Assembly: GCA_964036665.1 (NCBI GenBank)
Contig: OZ038532.1
Location: 15,270,537 to 15,334,536, forward strand
Origin: Gordius sp. MW1
Lineage: Eukaryota > Nematomorpha > Gordioida > Gordea > Gordiidae
Direction: 5' to 3'
DNA: 64,000 nucleotides
Under the pieces are notes generated by a model. The model was not told where the DNA came from. It worked only from the letters and a program-made list of their open reading frames with translations, and made no database searches. The stretch's first letter is position 1; the number at the start of each line of letters is the position of its first letter. Positions 52,289-62,440 of the stretch are shown here, in pieces. Position numbers and translations under genes: made by a program.

Positions 52289-52300
52289 TGGTGATAGCGG
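52289..52300 (+). other. Candidate primer-binding site
   Basis: TGGTGATAGCGG begins two bases after the proposed end of the left terminal repeat. LTR elements prime from a tRNA 3' end, so the site normally starts with TGG, the complement of CCA. I cannot name a matching tRNA, so this is weak evidence. Confidence 0.35.
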
Positions 52301-53503
52301 AAAACCGATACTTAATTTTAATCTTATGTTTGATACTAAAATAAGTAAATAAATTATGTCTTAAAACTTTTATAAGAAAGATGATAATTGTTAATGAGTT
52401 TGGTATTTTGAAATTTAAATTTAAACGTAAATTTTGGGGTAATATGTGATTTAATGAAATGAGTTTGGTAGTTTGAAATTTTATAATTAGTACTTAAGTC
52501 CCAATAGAATCGCGCGAAGGTAATCATTTTTTATAATGCATGTTTTATTCCTTCAAATTTTTCGCTTTTGCTTTTTTTTCGCATGGAATTCATTTAATAT
52601 TTTTTAAATATGATTGACGCGCATGTGACCGTCAATCGCTATCCGTCATTGTCCTTGATTGATCAGCTGGTATCTGATAGTGCGAAATAGAGCGCCGAGA
52701 GTATGTGATTCCGGTGCTGTAGAACGCTATTGCAGTTCTGGAAAATTCTGTCGGTACCTGCTGGTGGACGACGCGGTGGTATTTAACGTATATTATTTAA
52801 CGTGTAGAACGAGGTTTCGGATATGCATGAGCGCACGTATACCCAGAAGCGAATTAATTAGTTTTTCGACGTTAATCGTCGGTACACTTTCGGGTGTGGC
52901 GCCTACGGGTGCGACGTCTACGGACGTGTTTAATTAATTCGGAGGCTTATTGCCTGTTATGACCTGTTTTTTTGGCTTTATGCCCTATCACCTTTATATT
53001 AGGTTTGATGAGGTCGAGTTTTCTGGGTGGGCAAATTGCCCGTGCGCATGATTGGTTAATTTGTTGGAGTTAATTACCTCGCATGTGCGAAGGGAAGTTA
53101 ATACCATCGTTGTCAGGTCCAAGGTTACCGTTATGGAGTTCATAGCTCCCAGGTGATTATGGTAGGCGGAGTTGCATTTATGCGAGCGAGATACGCCTGA
53201 TGACAGTTTTTTTACACTTAGTGATGTCGCTGGTGCCTATGTCGGCGCCGATAGCTGATATGTGGTATAGCGACGTCACCTATAATTTACCGGAGATATC
53301 GTACGCTTTGGTCGAGAGGCTAGCGGCTCTTATAGAGGAGCGGCCTAGACGACTTAGAGTGACGAAGATGTTTCTGTCTTGCTCGTATGGGGGAAAATCA
53401 AAGAAACAATTGGGGTGAAGTATCTTATCCCGAACCCAACGACGCTCAGATGCTCTGGCCAAAACGCTCTCCCCCTAGCAAGCTTGAAGGGTATGGTGCG
53501 TTT

Positions 53504-53550
53504 GCGTTTCAAGTTTATGGTCAACTGCGTTTCAATTTTTATGGTCAACG
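53504..53550. repeat. Two-copy short tandem repeat in element
   Basis: Two consecutive units of 23 and 24 bases, each beginning GCGTTTCAA and ending ATGGTCAAC, lie in the right part of the internal region. Their role is unknown. Confidence 0.85.
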
Positions 53551-53685
53551 ATGAAATCCAATCGAGAAAACCAATTAAAAACCGAACAAAACGATCCTGG
53601 TAACGTTCAATAGAAATCGAGGTCAACAACTCAAATTCGACGACAGGGATTAGAAGTTAACGATCAGGTCGGTGGAGGTTATCGT

Positions 53686-53696
53686 GAAGGGTATGG
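53686..53696 (+). other. Candidate polypurine tract
   Basis: GAAGGGTATGG lies directly before the right terminal repeat and is purine-rich but not pure. The same 14-base string TGAAGGGTATGGTG occurs exactly 200 bases upstream at 53,485-53,498. Confidence 0.35.
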
Positions 53697-54079
53697 TGTT
53701 GTAGTCCTACACGAATCAGAACAGTTGCTCATATCTCTTCCCCATTGCTTTACGCATTTTAACTCCGATCTATATATAGACGCGTAGATATACATCACGT
53801 GTAGATGTAGATATCCATACGCGCGTTTTCATTGGTCAATTATAATCTTTTGTTCACAACATAACATATGATGTAGTTTTTTCTCGTTTCTAAAATTATC
53901 CATAATTATTATATATTCGCGCGATTCTAGGAGAATGGGAGAATAAATTCTTTTTATCACATAATAATAAATAAAAGTTAAGGTAAGAAAATATATACAA
54001 GAGTTAATAAACATAAATCATAATAAACTTTTATCATAATTAATCCAAATTGATATAATCATGTTTTTTGGTTATTACA
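53697..54079 (+). repeat. Right terminal repeat (3' LTR candidate, 383 bp)
   Basis: It runs from TGTTGTAG to ATTACA, directly followed by the GGATC duplication. It carries the same TATATATAG sequence and an AATAAA at 53,942-53,947, 245 bases after its start (258 in the left repeat). Length and sequence beyond base 170 differ from the left repeat. Confidence 0.7.
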
Positions 54080-54084
54080 GGATC
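54080..54084. other. Target-site duplication, right (GGATC)
   Basis: This is the right copy of the 5-bp duplication; satellite sequence continues in register from here. Confidence 0.9.
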
Positions 54085-56145
54085 ATAGAAACCACGTCTG
54101 AAAACGACAACTTTCATCGGATGCATACAGTTGAAAGAAAAATATGTGAAAAATTTTGAGGTAAAAATTTTTATTTTTTTCGATTCTATGTGAAAGAGCG
54201 TAAAAAAATATATAAAAGTAAGCCAATTTGAGAATCCTATTACCCTCGATTGACTTCCGCAAAGAGGTTTTAAGCTGCGAGAACTATCATTTTGACAAAA
54301 GACAACGTTTTATTGTTGCGATTAGTTTGTTGTATCGCAACGTGAGTGCTTATTTTTTCAAAAATGCACTATGCGATCCTGATTTTAAAGTAATAGTTTT
54401 CTGATTCTGATAAATTTTTACTTTTTATCATCGAAACCACGTCTGAAAACTACAACTTTCATCGGATGAATACGGTTCAAAGAAAAATATGTGAAAAATT
54501 TTGAGGTAAAAATATTTATTTTTTTCGATTCTATGTGAAAGAGCATAAAAAAATATATAAAAGTAAGCCAATTTGAGAATCCTATTACCCTTGATTGACC
54601 TCCGCAAAGATGTTTTAAGCTGCGAGAACTATCATTTTGACAAAAGACAACGTTATATTGTTGCGATTAGTTTGTTGTATCGCAACGTGAGTGCTTAATT
54701 TTTCAAAAATGCACTATGCGATCATGATTTTAAAGTAATAGTTTTCTGATTCTGATAAATTTTTACTTTTTATCATCGAAACCACGTCTGAAAACGACAA
54801 CTTTCATCGGATGAATACGGTTCAAAGAAAAATATGTGAAAAATTTCGAGGTAAAAATATTTATTTTTTTCGATTCTATGTGAAAGAGCGTAAAAAAATA
54901 TATAAAAGTAAGCCAATTTGAGAATCCTATTACCCTCGATTGACTTCCGCCAAGAGGTTTTAAGCTGCGAGAACTATCATTTTGACAAAAGACAACGTTT
55001 TATTGTTGCGATTAGTTTGTTGTATCGCAACGTGAGTGCTTAATTTTTCAAAAATGCACTATGCGATCATGATTTTAAAGTAATAGTTTTCTGATTCTGA
55101 TAAATTTTTACTTTTTATCATCGAAACCACGTCTGAAAACGATTTGAGGTAAAAATATTTATTTTTTTCGATTCTATGTGAAAGAGCGTAAAAAAATATA
55201 TAAAAGTAAGCCAATTTGAGAATCCTATTACCCTCGATTGACTTCCGCAAAGAGGTTTTGAGCTGCGAGAACTATCATTTTGACAAAAGACAACGTTTTA
55301 TTGTTGCGATTAGTTTGTTGTATCGCAACGTGAGTGCTTAATTTTTAAAAAATGCACTATGTGATCATGATTTTAAAGTAATAGTTTTCTGATTCTGATA
55401 AATTTTTACTTTTTATCATCGAAACCACGTCTGAAAACGACAACTTTCATCGGATGAATACGGTTCAAAGAAAAATATGTGAAAAATTTTGAGGTAAAAA
55501 TATTTATTTTTTTCGATTCTATGTGAAAGAGCGTAAAAAAATATATAAAAGTAAGCCAATTTGAGAATCCTATTACCCTCGATTGACTTCCGCAAAGAGG
55601 TTTTAAGCTGCGAAAACTATCATTTTGACAAAAGACAACGTTTTATTGTTGCGATTAGTTTGTTGTATCACAACGTGAGTGCTTAATTTTTCAAAAATGC
55701 ACTATGCGATCATGATTTCAAAGTAATAGTTTTCTGATTCTGATAAATTTTTACTTTTTATCATGGAAACCACGTCTGAAAACGACAACTTTCATGGATG
55801 CATACGGTTGAAAGAAAAATATGTGAAAAAGTTTGAGGTAAAAATAATTATTTTTTTCGATTCTATGTGAAAGAGCGTAAAAAAATATATAAAAGTAAGC
55901 CAATTTGAGAATCCTATTACCCTCGTTTGACTTCCGCAAAGAGGTTTTAAGCTGCGAGAACTATCATTTTGACAAAAGACAACGTTTTATTGTTGCGATT
56001 AGTTTGATGTATCGCAACGTGAGTGCTTAATTTTTCAAAAATGCACTATGCGATCATGATTTTAAAGTAATAGTTTTCTGATTCTGATAAATTTTTACTT
56101 TTTATCATCGAAACCACGTCTGATAACGACAATTTTCATCGGATG

Positions 56146-58200
56146 CATACAGTTGAAAGAAAAATATGGGAAAAATTTTGAGGTAAAAATTTTTCTTTTT
56201 TTCGATTCTATGTGAAAGAGCGTAAAAAAATATATAAAAGTAAGCCAATTTGAGAATCCTATTACCCTCGATTGACTTCCGCAAAGAGGTTTTAAGCTGC
56301 GAGAACTATCATTTTGACAAAAGACAACGTTTTATTGTTGCGATTAGTTTGTTGTATCGCAACGTGAGTGCTTAATTTTTGAAAATGGCTCAATGCGATC
56401 ATGATTTCAAAGTAATAGTTTTCAGATTCTGATAAATTTTTACTTGGGATCATAGAAACCACGTCTGAAAACGACAACTTTCATCGGATGCATACAGTTG
56501 AAACTTGAAAGAAAAATATGTGAAAAATTTTGAGGTAAAAATATTTATTTTTTTCGATTCTATGTGAAAGAGCGTAAAAAAATATATAAAAGTAAGCCAA
56601 TTTGAGAATCCTATTACCCTCGATTGACTTCCGCAAAGAGGTTTTAAGCTGCGAGAACTATCATTTTGACAAAAGACAACGTTTTATTGTTGCGATTAGT
56701 TTGTTGTATCGCAACGTGAGTGCTTATATTTTCAAAAATGCACTATGCGATCATGATTTTAAAATAATAGTTTTCTGATTCTGATAAATTTTTACTTTTT
56801 ATCATCGAAACCACGTCTGAAAACTACAACTTTCATCGGATGAATACGGTTCAAAGAAAAATATGTTAAAAATTTTGAGGTAAAAATATTAATTTTTTTC
56901 GATTCTATGTGAAAGAGCATAAAAAAATATATAAAAGTAAGCCAATTTGAGAATCCTATTACCCTTGATTGACCTCCGCAAAGATGTTTTAAGCTGCGAG
57001 AACTATCATTTTGACAAAAGACAACGTTATATTGTTGCGAGTTTGTTGTATCGCAACGTGAGTGCTTAATTTTTCAAAAATGCACTATGCGATCATGATT
57101 TTAAAGTAATAGTTTTCTGATTCTGATAAATTTTTACTTTTTATCATCGAAACCACGTCTGAAAACGACAACTTTCATCGGATGAATACGGTTCAAAGAA
57201 AATTATGTGAAAAATTTCGAGGTAAAAATATTTATTTTTTTCGATTCTATGTGAAAGAGCGAAAAAAAATATATAAAAGTAAGCCAATTTGAGAATCCTA
57301 TTACCCTCGATAGACTTCCGCAAAGAGGTTTTAAGCTGCGAGAACTATCATTTTGACAAAAGACAACGTTTTATTGTTGCGATTAGTTTGTTGTATCGCA
57401 ACGTGAGTGCTTAATTTTTCAAAAATGCACTATGCGATCATGATTTTAAAGTAATAGTTTTCTGATTCTGATAAATTTTTACTTTTTATCATCGAAACCA
57501 CGTCTGAAAACGACAACTTTCATCGGATGAATACGGTTCAAAGAAAAATATGTGAAAAATTTTGAGGTAAAAATATTTATTTTTTTCGATTCTATGTGAA
57601 AGAGCGTAAAAAAATATATAAAAGTAAGCCAATTTGAGAATCCTATTACCCTCGATTGACTTCCGCAAAGAGGTTTTGAGCTGCGAGAACTATCATTTTG
57701 ACAAAAGACAACGTTTTATTGTTGCGATTAGTTTGTTGTATCGCAACGTGAGTGCTTAATTTTTCAAAAATGCACTATGTGATCATGATTTTAAAGTAAA
57801 AGTTTTCTGATTCTGATAAATTTTTACTTTTTATCATCGAAACCACGTCTGAAAACGACAACTTTCATCGGATGAATACGGTTCAAAGAAAAATATGTGA
57901 AAAATTTTGAGGTAAAAATATTTATTTTTTTCGATTCTATGTGAAAGAGCGTAAAAAAATATATAAAAGTAAGCCAATTTGAGAATCCTATTACCTTCGA
58001 TTGACTTCCGCAAAGAGGTTTTAAGCTGCGAAAACTATCATTTTGACAAAAGACAACGTTTTATTGTTGCGATTAGTTTGTTGTATCACAACGTGAGTGC
58101 TTAATTTTTCAAAAATGCACTATGCGATCATGATTTCAAAGTAATAGTTTTCTGATTCTGATAAATTTTTACTTTTTATCATGGAAACCACGTCTGAAAA
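56146..58200 (+). repeat. Seven-monomer paralogue of the retroelement insertion locus
   Basis: This segment matches 51,555-51,860 joined to 54,080 through about 55,780. Shared variants include GCATACAGTTGAAAG and TATGGGAAAAATT (left of the element and at 56,146). To the right of it are GAAAACTACAAC, ACCCTTGATTGACCTCCGC with AAGATGTTTTAAGC (54,587 and 56,961), AACGTTATATTG, GAGGTTTTGAGC, GCGAAAACTATC and TATCACAACG. The basic offset is 2,367 bp once the element and one target copy (2,224 bp) are removed. The unoccupied target GGATC is at 56,447-56,451. Confidence 0.82.
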
Positions 58201-58340
58201 CGACAACTTTCATCGGATGCATACGGTTGAAAGAAAAATATGTGAAAAATTTTGAGGTAAAAATATTTCTTTTTTTCGATTCTATGTGAAAGAGAATGAA
58301 AAAATATATAAAAGTAAGCCAATTTGAGAATCCTATTATC

Positions 58341-61300
58341 CTCGATTTACTTCCGAAAAGAGGTTTTAAGCTACGAGAACTATCATTTTGACAAAAGACA
58401 ACGTTTTATTGTTGCGATTAGTTTGTTGTATCGCAACGTGAGTGCTTAATTTTTCAAAAATGCACTATGCGATCATGATTTTAAAGTAATAGTTTTCTGA
58501 TTCTGATAAATTTTTACTTTTTATCATCGAAACCACGTCTGAAAACGACAACTTTCATCGGATGCATACGGTTGAAAGAAAAATATGTGAAAAATTTTGA
58601 GGTAAAAATATTTATTTTTTTCGATTCTATGTGAAAGAGCATGAAAAAATATATAAAAGTAAGCCAATTTGAGAATCCTATTATCCTCGATTTACTTCCG
58701 AAAAGAGGTTTTAAGCTGCCAGAACTATACATTTTGACAAAAGACAACGTTTTATTGTTGCGATTAGTTTGTTGTATCGCAACGTGAGTGCTTAATTTTT
58801 AAAAACTGCTCTATGCGATCATGATTTCAAAGAATAGTTTTCATATTCTGATAAATTTTTACTTGGTATCATAGAAACCACGTCTGAAAACGACAACTTT
58901 CATCGGATGCATACGGTTGAAAGAAAAATTTTTCAAAAATTTTGAGGTAAAAATATTTCTTTTTTTCGATTCTATGTGAAAGAGAATGAAAAAATATATA
59001 AAAGTAAGCCAATTTGAGAATCCTATTATCCTCGATTTACTTCCGAAAAGAGGTTTTAAGCTACGAGAACTATCATTTTGACAAAAGACAACGTTTTATT
59101 GTTGCGATTAGTTTGTTGTATCGCAACGTGAGTGCTTAATTTTTGAAAATGGCTATATGCGATCATGATTTTAAAGAATAATTTTCAGATTCTGATAAAT
59201 TTTTACTTGGGATCATAGAAACCACGTCTGAAAACAACAACTTTCATCGGATGCATACGGTTGAAAGAAAAATATGTGAAAAATTTTGAGGTAAAAATAT
59301 TTATTTTTTTCGATTCTATGTGAAAGAGCGTAAAAAAATATATAAAAGTAAGCCAATTTGAGAATCCTATTACCCTCGATTGACTTACGAGAACTATCAT
59401 TTTGACAAAAGACAACGTTTTATTGTTGCGATTAGTTTGTTGTATCGCAACGTGAGTGTTTAATTTTTCAAAAATGCACTATGCGATCATGATTTTAAAG
59501 TAATAGTTTTCTGATTCTGATAAATTTTTACTTTTTATCATCGAAACCACGTCTGAAAACGACAACTTTCATCGGATGCATACGGTTGAAAGAAAAATAT
59601 GTGAAAAATTTTGAGGTATAAATATTTCTTTTTTTCAATTCTATGTGAAAGAGAATGAAAAAATATATAAAAGTAAGCCAATTTGAGAATCCTATTATCC
59701 TCGATTTACTTCCGAAAAGAGGTTTTAAGCTGCGAGAACTATCATTTTGACAAAAGACAACGTTTAATTGTTGCGATTAGTTTGTTGTATCGCAACGTGA
59801 GTGTTTAATTTTTGAAAATGGCTCTATGCGATCATGATTTCAAAGAATAATTTTCAGATATATATTTTTACTTGGGATCATAGAAACCACGTCTGAAAAC
59901 AACAACTTTCATCGGATGCATACGGTTGAAAAAAAAATATGTGAAAAATTTTGAGGTAAAAATATTTATTTTTTTCGATTCTATGTGAAAGAGCATGAAA
60001 AAATATATAAAAGTAAGCCAATTTGACAATCCTATTATCCTCGATTTACTTCCGAAAAGACGTTTTAAGCTGCGAGAACTCATTTTGACAAGTCAACGTT
60101 TTATTGTTGCGATTAGTTTGTTGTATCGCAACGTGAGTGCTTAATTTTTGAAAATGGCTCTATGCGATCATGATTTTAAAGAATAATTTTCAGATTCTGA
60201 TAAATTTTTACTTGGGATCATAGAAACCACGTCTGAAAACAACAACTTTCATCGGATGCATACGGTTGAAAGAAAAATATGTGATAAATTTTGAGGTAAA
60301 AATATTTATTTTTTTCGATTCTATGTGAAAGAGCATGAAAAAATATATAAAAGTAAGCCAATTTGAGAATCCTATTATCCTCGATTTATATCCGAAAAGA
60401 GGTTTTAAGCTGCTAGAACCATCATTTTGACAAAAGACAACGTTTTATTGTTGCGATTAGTTTGTTGTATCGCAACGTGAGTGCTTAATTTTTGAAAATG
60501 GCTCCATGCGATCATGATTTCAAAGTAATAGTTTTCCGATTCTGATAAAATTTTACTTGGGATCATAGAAACCACGTCTGAAAACGACAACTTTCATAGG
60601 ATGCATACGGTTGAAAGAAAAATATGTGAAAAATTTTGAGGTAAAAATATTTATTTTTTTCGATTCTTTGTGAAAGAGCATGAAAAAATATATAAAAGTA
60701 AGCCAATTTGAGAATCCTATTATCCTCGATTTACTTCCGAAAAGAGGTTTTAAGCTGCGAGAACTATCATTTTGACAAAAGACAACGTTTAATTGTTGAG
60801 ATTAGTTTGTTGTATCGCAACGTGAGTGCTTAATTTTTGAAAATGGCTCTATGCGATCATGATTTCAAAGAATAATTTTCAGATTCTGATAAATTTTTAC
60901 TTGGGATCATAGAAACCACGTCTGAAAACAACAACTTTCATCGGATGCATACGGTTGAAAGAAAAATATGTGAAAAATTTTGAGGTAAAAATATTTATTT
61001 TTTTCGATTCTATGTGAAAGAGCATGAAAAAATATATAAAAGTAAGCCAATTTGAGAATCCTATTATCCTCGATTTACTTCCAAAAAGAGGTTTTAAGCT
61101 ACGAGAACTATCATTTTGACTAAAGACAACGTTTTATTGTTGCGATTAGTTTGTTGTATCGCAACGTGAGTGCTTAATATTTGAAAATGACTCTATGCGA
61201 TCATGATTTCAAAGAATAGTTTGCAGATTCTGATAAATTTTTACTTGGGATCATAGAAACCACGTCTGAAAACAACAACTTTCATCGGATGCATACGGTT

Positions 61301-62440
61301 GAAAGAAAAATATGTGAAAAATTTTGAGGTAAAAATATTTATTTTTTTCGATTATATGTGAAAGAGCATGAAAAAATATATAAAAGTAAGCCAATTTGAG
61401 AATCCTATTATCCTCGATTTACTTCCGAAAAGAGGTTTTAAGCTGCGAGAACTATCATTTTGACAAAAGACAACGTTTAATTGTTGCGATTAGTTTGTTG
61501 TATCGCAACGTGAGTGCTTAATTTTTGAAAATGGCTCTATGCGATCATGATTTCAAAGAATAGTTTGCAGATTCTGATAAATTTTTACTTGGGATCATAG
61601 AAACCACGTCTGAAAACAACAACTTTCATCGGATGCATACGGTTGAAAGAAAAATATGTGAAAAATTTTGAGGTAAAAATATTTATTTTTTTCGATTCTA
61701 TGTGAAAGAGCATGAAAAAATATATAAAAGTAAGCCAATTTGAGAATCCTATTATCCTCGATTTACTTCCGAAAAGAGGTTTTAAGCTGCGAGAACTATC
61801 ATTTTGACAAAAGACAACGTTTTATTGTTGCGATTAGTTTGTTGTATCGCAACGTGAGTGCTTAATTTTTGAAAATGGCTCTATGCGATCATGATTTTAA
61901 AGAATAATTTTCATCTGATAAATTTTTACTTGGGATCATAGAAACCACGTCTGAAAACAACAACTTTCATCGGATGCATACGGTTGAAAGAAAAATATGT
62001 GAAAATTTTTGAGGTAAAAATATTTATTTTTTTCGATTCTATGTGAAAGAGCATAAAAAAATATATAAAAGTAAGCCAATTTGAGAATCCTATTATCCTC
62101 GATTTATATCCGAAAAGAGGTTTTAAGCTGCTAGAACTATCATCTTGACAAAAGACAACGTTTTATTGTTGCGATTAGTTTGTTGTATCGCAACGTGAGT
62201 GCTTAATTTTTGAAAATGGCTCCATGCGATCATGATTTCAAAGTAATAGTTTTCAGATTCTGATAAATTTTTACTTGGGATCATAGAAACCACGTCTGAA
62301 AACGACAATTTTCATAGGATCCATACGGTTGAAAGAAAAATATGTGAAAAATTTTGAGGTAAAAATATTTATTTTTTTCGATTCTATGTGAAAGAGCATG
62401 AAAAAATATATAAAAGGAAGCCAATTTGAGAATCCTATTA
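58341..62440 (+). repeat. Satellite array, domain V (shortened central motif)
   Basis: About 12 monomers, many with AAAGAATAATTTTCAG or AAAGAATAGTTTGCAG in place of AAAGTAATAGTTTTCAG, and GAAAACAACAAC in place of GAAAACGACAAC. Others keep the usual form. Near 59,388 a monomer lacks about 20 bases (GATTGACTTACGAGAAC). The one near 60,078 has two small losses. CGATTTACTTCCG predominates. No gene is visible. Confidence 0.88.

Larger units (their letters stand above)
52288..53696. other. Internal region of the retroelement, no recognised gene
   Basis: The left part, up to about 52,600, is AT-rich and holds an imperfect direct repeat based on AATGAGTTTGGTA (52,393 and 52,458, 65 bases apart). The part from about 52,620 to 53,690 is richer in G+C. 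It has open frames under 100 codons on both strands that overlap each other and resemble no family I know. A short tandem repeat of about 23 bases, GCGTTTCAA then TTATGGTCAAC, lies at 53,504-53,550. No domain of an LTR polyprotein is recognisable. Confidence 0.6.
51861..54079. mobile_element. Non-autonomous LTR-type retroelement (2,219 bp)
   Basis: The element starts TGTTGTAGTCC and ends GTTATTACA, so it has TG...CA ends, and it is flanked by a direct GGATC on both sides. Terminal direct repeats are present: 51,861-52,287 and 53,697-54,079. Between them lie 1,409 bp that are richer in G+C than the satellite and show no recognisable gag, protease, reverse transcriptase, RNase H or integrase. 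The size and lack of coding sequence fit a non-autonomous LTR element (TRIM- or LARD-like). The 5-bp duplication fits Gypsy, BEL/Pao or Copia relatives, and I cannot choose among them. It is inserted in the satellite strand so that the 5' terminal repeat is on the left if the candidate primer site at 52,289 is right. Confidence 0.75.
54080..58340 (+). repeat. Satellite array, domain IV
   Basis: About 12 monomers, dominated by GAGCGTAAAAAAATAT with TTACCCTCGATTGACTTCCGC. These match the two monomers directly left of the retroelement, so the element split one homogeneous domain. One monomer near 55,140 lacks 47 bases, joining GAAAACGA to TTTGAGG. A 7-base tandem gain gives GTTGAAACTTGAAAG near 56,498. 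No gene is visible. Confidence 0.9.

Noticed and set aside
52659-52937. Open frame of 92 codons in the retroelement interior
   Set aside because: No recognisable domain, overlapping alternative frames nearby, and no similarity to a known retroelement protein by eye. Kept only as part of the internal region.
53200-53629. Overlapping open frames of 60-91 codons on both strands in the retroelement interior
   Set aside because: They overlap one another on opposite strands and none shows a known motif, so none can be called a gene.
51861-54079. DNA transposon with short inverted ends (TGT...ACA)
   Set aside because: Only about three bases are inverted at the ends, while long direct terminal repeats, TG...CA ends and a 5-bp duplication fit an LTR element better. 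Not completely excluded.
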